From assembly GCA_905221605.1 (NCBI GenBank), contig CAJNDS010002659.1, positions 1 through 64,000 of the forward strand: a stretch of 64,000 bases of DNA, given 5' to 3'. The notes beneath the pieces were generated by a model, which was not told where the DNA came from, did not search any database, and saw only the letters and a list, made by a program, of their open reading frames with translations. Numbering within the stretch: the first letter of the stretch is position 1; the number at the start of each line of letters is the position of its first letter. Positions 43,150-52,871 of the stretch are shown in pieces. Origin of the DNA: Symbiodinium natans. Lineage: Eukaryota > Sar > Dinophyceae > Suessiales > Symbiodiniaceae. A program made the translations under genes and the position numbers.

Positions 43150-43227
43150 ATGAACTCTGAGTATGAAGAGCTGAGCTCGTTCGGCGGCGACGAGGATGAC
43201 TGCAGGGCAAGCTTGCGTGATGTCTGA
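43150..43227 (+). CDS. Exon 5, C-terminal, acidic tail
   Basis: 78 bp, phase 0: MNSEYEELSSFGGDEDDCRA then SLRDV and TGA. Acceptor TTCTGAGGTTTGAG. The acidic tail is typical of a protein end. Because it begins with ATG it could instead start a tiny ORF; phase agreement with exon 4 favours a terminal exon. Confidence 0.55.
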   Translation: MNSEYEELSSFGGDEDDCRASLRDV

Positions 43228-43378
43228 AAGACGTTTAAGGCGAAAGGGTTTCGGGCTTAGGGTATTACGCCTAGATGTCGGGCTTGTAGAGAAGCGCGCT
43301 TCAAGGGAAGCAGAGGCTTTGCCAGAAGATACCGCCTGCACCTTGCGTAGCCTCAAGCCCGAAGTTCCAAAAAGCTCC

Positions 43379-43495
43379 ACCATGGTCCCATACTTATATG
43401 CCACAAATTAAGGGCCCATACATCAGAACCCCTCTTGGCCCATACATCCGAACCCCTTAAAGGAGGTTAGGGACCATACTAAGGCATGAAACTAC
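43379..43495. mobile_element. MITE-like element, family A (diverged copy)
   Basis: CATGGTCCCATACTTA at the left and AGGGACCATACTAAGGCATG at the right are inverted. Shares core words with copies at 21,649 and 58,006. Lies just downstream of the gene end at 43,227. Confidence 0.55.
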
Positions 43496-43754
43496 CCTCA
43501 GAGCCAAACTCCTGAGCTGCCACATCAGATGGCTGTAGGGTGGGGGGACGATCGTCGTAGATGATTGTGTTTGAATAGCCAAGGTAGGCGCTTAGTCCAT
43601 CTCCCCAAAGAGGGCTTTTCTGTTTCGGATTCTTTTCATGGGCTTCAAAAGGCGAACTTATCAGATGCCGAGTCTTAGAGTTTTCTGGCTGGGCGTGGTG
43701 AGGTTGAGATTACCACTAGGGCTCAGCTCTGAGGGAGGAAGACATCTGAGGGAC

Positions 43755-43840
43755 CTAAACCCTAAACCCTAAACCTTAAACCCTATAAACCCTAAGCCCT
43801 AGACCCTAGACCCGAAGCCCTAAACCCTAAACCCTAAACC
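43755..43840. repeat. Telomere-type array, CCCTAAA orientation
   Basis: C-rich block before exon 43,893. Confidence 0.92.
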
Positions 43841-43892
43841 CCTTCCACGTATCTTCTCAACCTCGAGTCTTTGCCTTCTTGGCCCTTGCTAG

Positions 43893-43944
43893 GAAGACAC
43901 CACGTGGATAGATGAGGCGGTCCGACTGCGGACTCAGCTGCGGC
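43893..43944 (+). CDS. Candidate exon (plus strand)
   Basis: Acceptor TTCTTGGCCCTTGCTAG; EDTTWIDEAVRLRTQLR; donor GTGGATTTAGGG, or GA two bases on. Strongly coding-like; family unknown. Linked by position to the terminal exon at 44,443, but the phase needs another exon or donor. Confidence 0.57.
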
Positions 43945-44442
43945 GTGGATTTAGGGTTTAGGGTTCAGGGTTGAGGGTTTCGGGTTCAGGGTTGTTCTTG
44001 TGATCATCTTCGGGAAACTGTTTCCTGGGGCTGGCAGGAGGCACTGCGAATTGGGGCAGGCTTTCCAGCGCTCGAACCCTCGAGCCCACAAGCCCACAAG
44101 CGCCAAGACCAAGAAGACACCTCAAGGGCTAAACCCTAAACCCTAAACCCTAAGCCATAAACCCCAAACCAGCGCACCTAGTCCTGAAGGTCCTAAACCC
44201 TGTAAATGCTTCACCAAACACCTCCTTAAGCCCTAAATCGAAATGCTGTAAACTCTACACCCTGCACCCAAACCCTATGGACCATCTAAGCCATTCCTAG
44301 AAGCCTTGTAAACCCTATATACCCTATATACAACCCTGGACCACATGGGTTTATGGTTCATACACTGCAATTTGGACTATACTAGTATAGAGTAAATGAC
44401 CCTGGACCCTAAACCCTTGACCCTGAACCCGAAACCCAACAG

Positions 44443-44589
44443 CCGTTGCGCCAGTTCCTTTCCGCGCCCGCCCGGCGCGACTCCTGGCGTGCGCCTGCCA
44501 GCGTACAGGACATGTTGAGGGGTAGGAGCTACAGATGTTTGTCGGTATTCATAAACCAAGCCCAGCAAGAGGACTGCTTGTTGCGTTGA
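44443..44589 (+). CDS. Terminal exon (plus strand)
   Basis: 147 bp, phase 0: PLRQFLSAPARRDSWRAPAS, VQDMLRGRSYRCLSVFINQA, QQEDCLLR and TGA. Acceptor AACCCAACAG follows degenerate CCCTAAA units. Long, well-composed frame; function unknown. Confidence 0.62.
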   Translation, partial: PLRQFLSAPARRDSWRAPASVQDMLRGRSYRCLSVFINQAQQEDCLLR

Positions 44590-44727
44590 TCCCTATGGTC
44601 TTGACGCTTCAGTGATTCAGGGCACTTCGGATGTCTGTGTGTGCGTGCCGGCTTTAGGGTTTAGGGTTTAGGGTTTAGGGTTTAGGGTACCTCTCTCACA
44701 TGCTCCATGCTACCGTCCCCAGATATC

Positions 44728-44772
44728 ATGTCAAGGTCATCCTCTTGCAATCGCCAAGTCCTGGAACTCGAA
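44728..44772 (+). CDS. Possible first coding exon
   Basis: ATG at 44,728 five bases after acceptor TACCGTCCCCAG; MSRSSSCNRQVLELE. No GT donor before the next CCCTAAA array (a GC is at 44,773), so the 3' end is uncertain. Could start the ankyrin gene that follows. Confidence 0.33.
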
Positions 44773-44784
44773 GCCGCCAGCCTC

Positions 44785-45046
44785 CCTAAACCCTAAACCC
44801 TAAACCCCAAACCCTAGCCCTAAACCCTAAACCCTAAACCCTAAACCCTAAACCCTAAACCCTAAACCCTAAACCCTAAACCCTAAACCCTAAACCCTAA
44901 ACCCTAAACCCTAAACCCTAAACCCTAAACCCTAAACCCTACACCCTACACCCTAAACCCTAAACCCTAAACCCTAAACCCTAAACCCTGAACCCTAAAC
45001 CCTATACCCCTAACCCGAAGCCCTAAGCCCTAAACCCTAAACCCTT
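44785..45046. repeat. Telomere-type array, CCCTAAA orientation
   Basis: About 36 units, mostly perfect. Confidence 0.95.
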
Positions 45047-45066
45047 GTGTCGACCCGGGGGGCGAG

Positions 45067-45134
45067 TTGCCCACTTCCACCGCGAGGACAACCAGCTTCT
45101 GCGAGTGACCAACGATGACCTCCAGGCCGCGAGG
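45067..45134 (+). CDS. Ankyrin gene, exon a
   Basis: 68 bp (2+66): AHFHREDNQLLRVTNDDLQA then AR; donor GTTTGAAGCG. The end DDLQAAR joins EACLRGDLGLV of the next exon in phase 0 to make a good ankyrin first helix. The acceptor (GGGGCGAG) is weak; the frame extends about 15 bp further upstream. Confidence 0.68.
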
Positions 45135-45416
45135 GTTTGAAGCGTCGAGTTTGTTTGGAGGTTGAGGTTTAGGGTTTAGGGTTTAGGGTCTGTTGGATTA
45201 GGGTTTAGGGTCTAGGGGTTTGGGAATTCACGCTTAGCATAGGAATTCATGCCTGGAAGGTTTGGGGTTTAAGGGTGGAAGCTGTCCTGGAAGCAAGATC
45301 CTTGAAGTGCAGTCACAACCCTCAACGCCCACCCAGTTCAGGGTTTTGGGGCTTCACGCTTCAAGCCTACACACCTTAAACTATCAACCACACGGGGGAG
45401 GGGTGGTTTAAATCCT

Positions 45417-45660
45417 TAAACCCCTACCTCCTAAACCCTAAACCCAGCCCCTAAACCCGTAAACCGCTAAGCCCCTAAACCCCTAAATGCCTAACCCCTA
45501 ACCCCTAACCCCTAAACCCTAAACCCTAAACCCTAAGCCCTAAACCCTAAACCCTAAACCCCTAAACCCTAAACCCCAAACCCCTGAAACCCTGATTAAA
45601 CCCCTGAAAACCTGAACTCTAAACCCTAAACCCTAAACCCCAAACCCCAAACCCCTAAAG
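45417..45660. repeat. Telomere-type array, CCCTAAA, splitting an ankyrin repeat
   Basis: C-rich degenerate array at the 3' end of intron 45,135-45,671. The G-rich partner (45,165-45,220) is at its 5' end. Confidence 0.92.
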
Positions 45661-45671
45661 AAACCCTGAAG

Positions 45672-45761
45672 GAAGCTTGCCTCCGTGGTGATCTCGGCCT
45701 GGTGAAGCGGCTCATCGCCGCCCGCGCCTCCGTGGAGATCCCAGCAGTGTTGCAAGCAGGG
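45672..45761 (+). CDS. Ankyrin gene, exon b: ankyrin repeat
   Basis: 90 bp, 30 codons, phase 0-0: EACLRGDLGLVKRLIAARAS then VEIPAVLQAG. This is the ankyrin consensus A-xxGxxxxVKxLIxxxAxVE. Acceptor AACCCTGAAG is a repeat variant; donor GGG|GTTTAGGG is the first unit of the next array. Ankyrin repeats bind protein partners; no catalytic domain is visible. Confidence 0.8.
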
Positions 45762-45945
45762 GTTTAGGGTTTAGGGTTTAGGGTTCAGGGTTTAGGATTT
45801 AGGGTTTAGGGTTTAGGGTTCAGGGTTTAGGATTTAGGGTTTAGGGTTGAGGGTTTGGGGTTTAGATTTTAGGGTTTAGGTTTGGGGTTTGGGGTTTGGG
45901 GTTTAGGGTTTAGGGTTTGGAGACTGGAGGTTGAGGGTTTAGGGG
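45762..45945. repeat. Telomere-type array, TTTAGGG, starting at donor
   Basis: TTTAGGG with TTCAGGG, TTGAGGG and TTTGGGG variants. Confidence 0.95.
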
Positions 45946-45959
45946 TTCAGGGTCCCTAG

Positions 45960-46560
45960 CAACCCTAAACTCCCGACCCCAAACCCTATAAACCCTAGAA
46001 ACCCTAACCCTGTAAGCCCATTAAACCCTATAAGCCCCAAATCCTCCAGACCCTAAACCCCATAAACCCTATTAACTCTAGCCCCCATAAACGCTATAAA
46101 CCCTAAACCCCATAAACCGTATAGCCGTATAGACCCTAAACCCCAACAACCCTATAAACCCCTAGCCCCCATAAACCTTACCATAACCCCCATACACACC
46201 CTCACACCCTATCACCCTCACACCCTCACACAATAACACCCTCACACCCTCACACCCTCACACCCTCACACCCTCACACCCTCACACCCTCACACCCTCA
46301 CACCCTCACACCCTCACACCCTCACACCCTCACACCCTCACACCCTCACACCCTCACACCCTCACACCCTCACACCCTCACACCCTCAGACCCTAACCTC
46401 CATACACCCTCACACCCTCACACCCTAACCCCCGTACACACCCTCACACCCTAACACCCCAAGGCCCCCAACCCTAAACCCTTAAACCCTAAACCCTAAA
46501 ACCCTGAACCCTTAACCCTGAACCCGAAACCCTAAACCCTAAACCCTATAAACCCTAAAT
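45960..46560. repeat. Telomere-derived arrays including (CACACCCT)n
   Basis: Degenerate CCCTATAAA (45,960-46,180), about 230 bp of homogenised CACACCCT (46,196-46,450), then CCCTAAA (46,470-46,560). All lie inside the intron 45,762-46,567. Confidence 0.92.
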
Positions 46561-46567
46561 TGCCAAG

Positions 46568-46657
46568 ACCCTCAGCCGCCAGATTCGTGAGGTGAATGCC
46601 CCGATGCGGCCCGAGGGCGCGGATGAGTTTATGACATTGCCAATGCCTCCAGCTGGG
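46568..46657 (+). CDS. Ankyrin gene, exon c
   Basis: 90 bp, 30 codons, phase 0-0: TLSRQIREVNAPMRPEGADE then FMTLPMPPAG. Acceptor AATTGCCAAG; donor GGG|GTTCAGGG. A linker-like segment within the ankyrin protein. Confidence 0.62.
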
Positions 46658-47160
46658 GTTCAGGGCTCCATCTTTTGACCGTTTGGTGTTTTAGGGTTCA
46701 GGGTTTAGGTCTTAGGGCTTTATGGATGCCGAGTGATTGCTGATTCTAAGCCCTAAACCCTAAGCCCTAAGCCCTAAACCCTTAACCCTAAACCCTGGCC
46801 ATGGGTAAGCAAAGCCTTGGGGGAGGTGGGTTGGAAGGTATGCGGTATAGGTTTTGGCCTTGCGTGCTTAGGGTCTATACAGGTCCGTTGGAAATTCCGC
46901 GCACGGCGGATTTCTGTCTCAGGGCTCAGGGGTCTCATAGAGGTTCAAAATAAGGGACCCTTGATATAGAAAGTAGGATTCCGTCAAAATAAGGACCCCC
47001 AATACAGCAGTACCCCTATTGTCAGAAGCCCCCATCTGGGTTCTTGAGCCCGGCTGTTGCAGGGCTTGCCAAAACCCTGGGATCCGAACTCCTCCGACTC
47101 CAGACTGCTGGACTTCCAAAGCCGTGATCATTCGCTTGGCCTCGTTGTGGTTTGGGCTGC

Positions 47161-47246
47161 CTAAACCCTAAACCCTAAACCCTAAACCCTAAACCCTAAA
47201 CCCTAAACCCTAAAACCCTAAAACCCTAAAACCCTAAAAAACCCTT
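47161..47246. repeat. Telomere-type array, CCCTAAA orientation
   Basis: Ends in CCCTTAG, which provides the acceptor of exon 47,249. Confidence 0.95.
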
Positions 47247-47248
47247 AG

Positions 47249-47343
47249 GTCGGGCTCACAGGGCTGGGCTTGGGGCGGGGCTTCCCAGAGCCCCGAACCC
47301 TGAGGGATACCAGACTCACTCCTTACACCATCTTAGACCCTAC
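47249..47343 (+). CDS. Ankyrin gene, exon d
   Basis: 95 bp (93+2): VGLTGLGLGRGFPEPRTLRD then TRLTPYTILDP. The phase requires a GC donor (CCTAC|GCAGGG). A GT donor five bases on would break phase with the next exon. Confidence 0.6.
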
Positions 47344-47345
47344 GC

Positions 47346-47440
47346 AGGGTTTAGGGTTTAGGGTTTAGGATTTAGGGTTTAGGATTTAGGGTTTAGGGTT
47401 TAGGGTTTAGGATTTAGGGTTTAGGGCTTGGGGCTTAAGG
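47346..47440. repeat. Telomere-type array, TTTAGGG orientation
   Basis: TTTAGGG with ATTTAGG variants at the intron 5' end. Confidence 0.95.
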
Positions 47441-47463
47441 GGGGCCTTTCGCCATGGTCCGAG

Positions 47464-47518
47464 GCTGCACGTGCTGGCCAGGAAGCCGCACATGCTGCTT
47501 GACGCAAGCCCTCCAGAA
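47464..47518 (+). CDS. Ankyrin gene, exon e
   Basis: 55 bp (1+54): LHVLARKPHMLLDASPPE, resembling the LHxxAR core of an ankyrin repeat. Acceptor CATGGTCCGAG, donor GTACTA. Phase fits both neighbours. Confidence 0.57.
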
Positions 47519-47520
47519 GT

Positions 47521-47736
47521 ACTATTTGCTCAAGACTATATCCCCCTTGGGAATTATTTTTTTATCGTTGTTCATATAAAACCCAAAAGGATATTAGATT
47601 GATTGTTTTTATGAAGGTTCTAAGGGGAGTATAGAAGTTCCTTTTTACCATATTCTTCCTTAGAAGGGTAATATGGGGGTGATTACATATCTTTCATTTT
47701 ATGGGGGGGGGGTTCTTAAGCAAGTAGTCGTAGAAG
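47521..47736. mobile_element. MITE-like inverted-repeat element
   Basis: ACTATTTGCTCAAGAC near the left end is matched inverted by TTCTTAAGCAAGTAGT at the right. The interior is AT-rich. It sits just after the donor of exon 47,464-47,518. Confidence 0.5.
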
Positions 47737-48426
47737 CAGAAGACAACACCTAGACCTAAGCGAAACCCTAAGGGGACTTCTGGGCCCAAGTATACAGTGA
47801 TGCAATGAGGTACCCTTGTAGGGAACTTCAACCCCCCCCTCCCCCACACGCATCCCCACACACAAGCAGCCCTTCCAAAGAAGCAACCCCCAAAAGCCTC
47901 AAGACTCTGCGCTTCGCCCCGAAGTTTTGGAACCTTCGAGGGTCCTAAATCCTCTTTGGAGGGGGTTGGGAACTTCGAGTTTGGAGATGGAGGTTCAGGA
48001 AGGTGGGCTGCTGTAGGCCTTCCGCCAAGCTTCGACCTCCCAGTTGGGCAAACTTCGTGGTTGAGGGTTTGGGCTTAGTGGCGTGATGATTGCATGACTC
48101 AATGACCTGGTGTTCTGGCTCCTTTGGGATCATGTTTCCCTTTTAGGGCCGATCCATCGAGTAGCAGTCAAGGAGCGTTTGGCCCTAATCAAGGTTCTCG
48201 GCATTCTCGATCTGGATGGCATGTTGGGAATGAAGCGCTGAGGGCTCTTAGGCCCTTGGTACCCCAAGTCCTACATGGGGGTTTCCGAAAATTGGGGTAC
48301 CCTTCTGGGGGTTCCTATAATCAGGATTACACTAGTTTGGGGAACATGAAGGGTATTCCGGGCCCCAAACCCTACAACCCACAACCCACAACCCACAACC
48401 CACAACCCTAAACCCTAAACACCCAG

Positions 48427-48504
48427 CCCTCCTTCCCCAAGTGGCTGAGGGAGAACTGCAGTAGCATCATCGCCGAGATGGTTCGCAACAAGGCGAACCT
48501 CAAC
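48427..48504 (+). CDS. Ankyrin gene, exon f
   Basis: 78 bp, 26 codons, phase 0-0: PSFPKWLRENCSSIIAEMVR then NKANLN. Acceptor CTAAACACCCAG, donor GTGAGG. Joined to the next exon it gives ANLNLKASRSSFGTTPLSLA, a textbook ankyrin hairpin. The alternative of reading on to TAG 48,528 (VRRNRGR) is rejected because the join gives a better repeat. Confidence 0.75.
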
Positions 48505-48532
48505 GTGAGGCGGAACCGGGGGCGCTAGCAGG

Positions 48533-48640
48533 GTTTAGGGTTTAGGGTTTCAGGGTTTGGGGTTTAGGGTAGGGTTTGGGGTTTAGGGTTCAGGGTTTAG
48601 GGTTCAGGGTTTAGGGTTCAGGGTTTAGGTTCAGGGTTTA
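48533..48640. repeat. Telomere-type array, TTTAGGG orientation
   Basis: TTTAGGG/TTCAGGG about 30 bp after the GTGAGG donor. Confidence 0.95.
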
Positions 48641-48944
48641 GCGGGGGGTTCGAAGGGTGAGGGTTCGGAACGGGAAGGCCCCCCCTTAGAGTTTGGTTGT
48701 GGTGGGCCGGTGGGCCTTAGGAAGTGAACAGGGCCTGTAGGCTTTGGGGCTTTCGGATTCCCCTGACCTGAGCGGCTACTTTCCTGTCTCCGCTCTTGGT
48801 CTCGGTTCAGGCTTCACAGACCCACCAAACGAACAACAGGGGAGGGGGGTTTCGGGGTTCTGTAAGGCTATGAAAAATGGAGGGAGGAGGGGGGGACCGA
48901 TGGTTCCTTGTTCCCGCGTGCCGCGGTGCTTGGAGGTTCATGAG

Positions 48945-49330
48945 CACTTATAACCCCAATTATAACTGTACTTATAAGCCCCCTAAGTCCTCTGAGTAGG
49001 TTATAAGTAGACGTAGAACTGTGGTTCTAAGTACCCATGAAGCTCCAAGTAACAGTTCTGGATATGGCTTGCTGCAGCTGCTAATGTTAACCTAGTATTA
49101 CTAAAGCCCCTAACATTAAAGTACGCCAGGTGTCCCGGCCGCAATAATAAAGCCCTGGAAATAAAGTACGCCAGTCGGGGCTATGATCCTCTCTGATTCT
49201 CTCTGATCCTTTCTGATCCTCTCTGATTCTCTCTGATCCTCTCTAATTCTCTCTAAGGAAAGGAATCCTGAGTGATTCTCTCTGATCCTCTCTAATTCTC
49301 TCTAAGGACAGGAATCCTTATTCAAAGGGG
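48945..49330. repeat. Inverted-repeat element and (TCTCTCTGATTC)n-like repeat
   Basis: CTTATAACCCC/GGTTATAAG hairpin at 48,947-49,010, then imperfect TCTCTCTGATCC units (49,185-49,310) with a duplicated AAGGAANNGGAATCCT module. Confidence 0.6.
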
Positions 49331-49664
49331 CCTCACTCTATTTGGGGGGGTTTGATTGAAGGCGGGGGGAAGGGGGGGTTATTATTACTAGGTCAACATT
49401 AACTGCGTGGCCACTCTGCCGGAAAGTCTTATGAAGGGTGCAGTTGAACTTCATGGGAACGAATGGTGACATGCTTGCGTTCCAAAGGATGCCTGCGCGC
49501 TCCTATTTCTGATGCTAGAAATAGCGTTCCGGAATGGAAGAAAGATCGATGTCCCAAAATGACGCCTCCTCCGTTCGGGGCGTGAGGGAATGTTGACGAA
49601 CTGCTAGCTGAAAAGGCCCCAAATTACAAGGGCTGTGGGCGCCAAAACAGATAAGATCTTAAAT

Positions 49665-49758
49665 GCTAAACCCTAAACCCTAAACCCCAAACCCCAAACC
49701 CCAAACCCCAAACCCTAAACCCTAAACCCTAAACCCTAAACCCTAAACCCCAAACCCT
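49665..49758. repeat. Telomere-type array, CCCTAAA/CCCCAAA
   Basis: 3' end of intron 48,505-49,768. Confidence 0.95.
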
Positions 49759-49768
49759 GCCTTCTCAG

Positions 49769-49846
49769 CTTAAAGCCTCGAGGAGCTCCTTTGGAACCAC
49801 GCCGCTGAGCCTCGCCTGCCATGCCAAGCACACGGAAGCGGTCGAG
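49769..49846 (+). CDS. Ankyrin gene, exon g: ankyrin repeat
   Basis: 78 bp, 26 codons: LKASRSSFGTTPLSLACHAK then HTEAVE. Contains the diagnostic TPLxLAC core. Acceptor CTGCCTTCTCAG. Continuity with the next exon (HTEAVE+VLLRAKASAD) needs a GC donor, GAG|GCGGGG. Confidence 0.8.
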
Positions 49847-49868
49847 GCGGGGATGTTTGGGGATGTTT

Positions 49869-49990
49869 GGGGTTTAGGGTTTAGGGTTTAGGGTTTAGGG
49901 TTTAGGGTTTAGGGTTTAGGGTTTAGGGTTTGGGGTTTAGGGTTTGGGGTTTAGGGTTTGGGGTTGGGGTTTAGGGTTTAGGGTTTAGGG
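49869..49990. repeat. Telomere-type array, TTTAGGG orientation
   Basis: Intron 5' part, about 20 bp after the proposed GC donor. Confidence 0.95.
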
Positions 49991-50277
49991 TGTCTCGTAG
50001 GTTGCTTTCTCCCGTGTGGGCATTCATTGTCAAAGGGCCCACCTGCCATCCACCTTAGCAACATTCGCCAGAAACCTTAATTCCAAGGAATTTAGCTCCT
50101 ATTCTTGGAGATTTTGGAATTAAAAACCAAAAAGCATGTTTACAATCTTAGTAAGTCGAGCGTCATTGAGTTCCCAAAATTCCTAATTCGCTCCTATTTT
50201 GCGAATGCAAGGATTCAAACATGAAAGTCAAAATGTCCAGACCAGACCCTCCAACAGTGCCAGCTTTGCTCGAGGAG

Positions 50278-50392
50278 AACCCTAAACCCTAAACCCTAAA
50301 CCCCAAACCCGAAACCCCAAACCCCAAACCCTAAACCCTACACCCTAAACCCTAAACCCTGAACCCTGAACCCTAAACCCCAAACCCTTAAC
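50278..50392. repeat. Telomere-type array, CCCTAAA orientation
   Basis: Intron 3' part, followed by a unique stretch with a C-run (50,499-50,514) before exon 50,549. Confidence 0.95.
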
Positions 50393-50548
50393 ACAGCTGG
50401 GGTTCCGGACAGCTCGAGCCCACCCCAAACACGTCGTGCAGAGATTGTCATTGCATCAAACCAGGCAGGGCTAGGCCCAAGTCTTACAGCCCTTCAGCCC
50501 CCCCCCCCCCCCCCGCCCTCCAAAAAAGTCAGAGCAAAAGCTCCGCAG

Positions 50549-50612
50549 GTCTTGCTGCGTGCCAAGGCCTCCGCGGATCCCATCGACGACTTCGGCAAGA
50601 AGGCACAGGGCA
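50549..50612 (+). CDS. Ankyrin gene, exon h: ankyrin repeat
   Basis: 64 bp: VLLRAKASADPIDDFGKKAQ, the LLxxxAxxDxxDxxGKxA end of one repeat and start of the next. Acceptor AAAGCTCCGCAG; donor A|GTTTAGGG. Confidence 0.78.
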
Positions 50613-50761
50613 GTTTAGGGTTTAAGGTTTAGGGTTCAGGGTTTAGGGCTTAGGAAAGTTTAGGGTTTCGGGTTTAGGGTTTAGGGGTTAGGGACGGATT
50701 TAGGCGACTTCGGGGCTAATTGACCCCAAACCCTTAAACTCCAAACCTCAAAAACCCTAAG

Positions 50762-50782
50762 CCGTTTTGGGAGATTCGGGAG
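50762..50782 (+). CDS. Ankyrin gene, possible 21-bp micro-exon
   Basis: 2+18+1 bp: VLGDSG, acceptor AAAACCCTAAG (repeat-derived), donor GTTGCC. Fits the phase of exons h and j but is also dispensable for phase. Confidence 0.33.
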
Positions 50783-50933
50783 GTTGCCGGTCCCCCAAGC
50801 TGGGACCTTTCATGGCTCGCTCGTCCTGGTTGAGGGTTCATGGTCTAGACTTCAGGCTTCACAGGGTTTAGGGTTTGTCCCCTAGACCCTCAACCCTAAG
50901 CCCGAAGCCCTGAACCTTAAACCCGAACAACAG

Positions 50934-51023
50934 AGAAGATTCATCCCCCTGTAGAGCGCGCTCCTTCTTGCTGGGGAATGGAACAACCTAAGATCCTAAA
51001 TTCCGTCAGCCCGAAGCAAGGCG
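50934..51023 (+). CDS. Ankyrin gene, exon j
   Basis: 90 bp (2+87+1): KIHPPVERAPSCWGMEQPKI then LNSVSPKQG. Acceptor CCCGAACAACAG, donor G|GTTTAGGG. Confidence 0.62.
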
Positions 51024-51125
51024 GTTTAGGGTTTAGGGTTTAGGGTTTAAGGTTTAGGGTTTTGGGTTTAGGGTTTAGGGTCAACTCTAAGAATCCTAAT
51101 GCCCCCAACACCCCCAAATCTGCAG

Positions 51126-51192
51126 CTGCACGACTGCGAGCCAGGGCTGAACTTGAAGTTGGCCTTGCGACTCGGGGTTCGAGGGAGTCAGG
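51126..51192 (+). CDS. Ankyrin gene, exon k
   Basis: 67 bp (2+63+2): ARLRARAELEVGLATRGSRE then S. Acceptor CCCAAATCTGCAG, consensus donor GG|GTAAGG. Phase fits both neighbours. Confidence 0.62.
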
Positions 51193-51215
51193 GTAAGGCT
51201 TGGATTGTGCAAACA

Positions 51216-51390
51216 CCCGAAACCCGAAACCCTAAACCCTAAACCCCAAACCCTAAACCCTAAACCCTAAACCCTAAACCCTAGACCCTAGACCCTAAAC
51301 CCTAAACCCTAAACCCTAAACCCTAAACCCTAAACCCTAAACCCTAAACCCTAAACCCTAAACCCTAAACCCTAAACCCTAAACCCTAAG
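51216..51390. repeat. Telomere-type array, CCCTAAA, to the acceptor
   Basis: Ends CCCTAAACCCTAAG|A. The terminal AG of the array is the acceptor of exon 51,391, so the array makes up nearly the whole 198-bp intron 51,193-51,390. Confidence 0.95.
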
Positions 51391-51501
51391 ACTGTCCATT
51401 TGCGAGGCTCCCCTCTATGCCATCCTCCCACCCTGGGATGAGACACTTGTGGATAACGCTGACGAGGCATTCCTGGGACACAAGACTTCATCGGATATGG
51501 G
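51391..51501 (+). CDS. Ankyrin gene, exon l
   Basis: 111 bp (1+108+2): LSICEAPLYAILPPWDETLV then DNADEAFLGHKTSSDM. The acceptor AG is the last CCCTAAG unit; donor GG|GTTTAGGG. One of the clearest exons flanked on both sides by repeat units acting as splice sites. Downstream connection unresolved. Confidence 0.68.
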
Positions 51502-51558
51502 GTTTAGGGTTTAGGGTTTAGGGTTTCGGGTGTAGGGTTTAGGGTTTAGGGTTTAGGG
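51502..51558. repeat. Telomere-type array, TTTAGGG, starting at donor
   Basis: Eight units from the donor GT of exon l. Confidence 0.95.
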
Positions 51559-52170
51559 ACCCCCTAATGGTAGGATCCCCTTGCAATAATACGGTGCCGC
51601 AAGTATCGTAAACCCCCATATCAGGACGTGAAGTCTCCGTGAACCCCAAGAGAGCCCTACTGTAAACAGCCCTAAAAGCCTTGCAGATGTGCAAGGACGT
51701 CCTGCAGGTCCTACTCAATGATTAGAAGACGTTTTTGGGGGGTCATCATCGTATATGCAGAAAGGGACCCTAAGGAAACACTACTAGTCATGATTCCGAC
51801 CCCTATCTTACACATGCCCCAAGCCGTTTTCCGAAACCCCAGTTCGAAGTCGATACACGCAGGCCGTAAAAGGGCGTGCACACGCGATCTATGGACCCTC
51901 ATTCCTGGGCTATACGCGTATAAGGCTGTATAAAGAAGCCTGGACTGTCCTACAGCAGAAACAGGGCCGGGCAGTGAAACCCAAAATAGGATGTTGGCTC
52001 GATAACAACTTCCAGTAACTTCTATTTTGGGATTTTACTTTTTGCAGTCTGCTCTACTGATGATTTTGGTTTTGGGATTTGCGATAAGCCCTAACACACT
52101 CCAGGCGTCTATAGGCACTCTTTTGAAACCTGGGCACTCGCTTGTTCAATATCGGTGTTGGGTCTAGGAG
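51559..52170. other. Intron-like spacer with degenerate inverted-repeat element
   Basis: GGACCCCCTAATGGTAGGAT, then GTATCGTAAACCCCCATAT (51,559-51,632), resembles family D elements at 56,682. A 71-codon plus frame (51,718-51,933) is not convincing. Confidence 0.45.
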
Positions 52171-52265
52171 CTTAGGTTTAGGGTTTAGGGTTTAGGGTTT
52201 AGGGTTTCGGGTTTAGGGTTTAGGGTTTAGGGTTTAGGATTTCGGGTTTCGGGTTTCGGGTTTCA
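52171..52265. repeat. Telomere-type array, TTTAGGG orientation
   Basis: TTTAGGG with a TTTCGGG end block. Confidence 0.95.
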
Positions 52266-52402
52266 GGAGCCTTAGGTTCAGGGCTGGGGAAGCTCCGGCT
52301 TGCTGGGTCTGCCCTAACAAGAAGCCTTGAGCCTACGAAACTTCCGGAAGCCCTGGCACCAGAAGGAAGACCGCAAGAGAGGTTCAAGAGGCGACCTTAA
52401 GG

Positions 52403-52871
<469 letters not shown>

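Noticed and set aside
48505-48528. Ankyrin gene ending at TAG 48,528
   Set aside because: Splicing at GTGAGG (48,505) to 49,769 restores an ankyrin repeat in phase, a better explanation than a stop inside the repeat.
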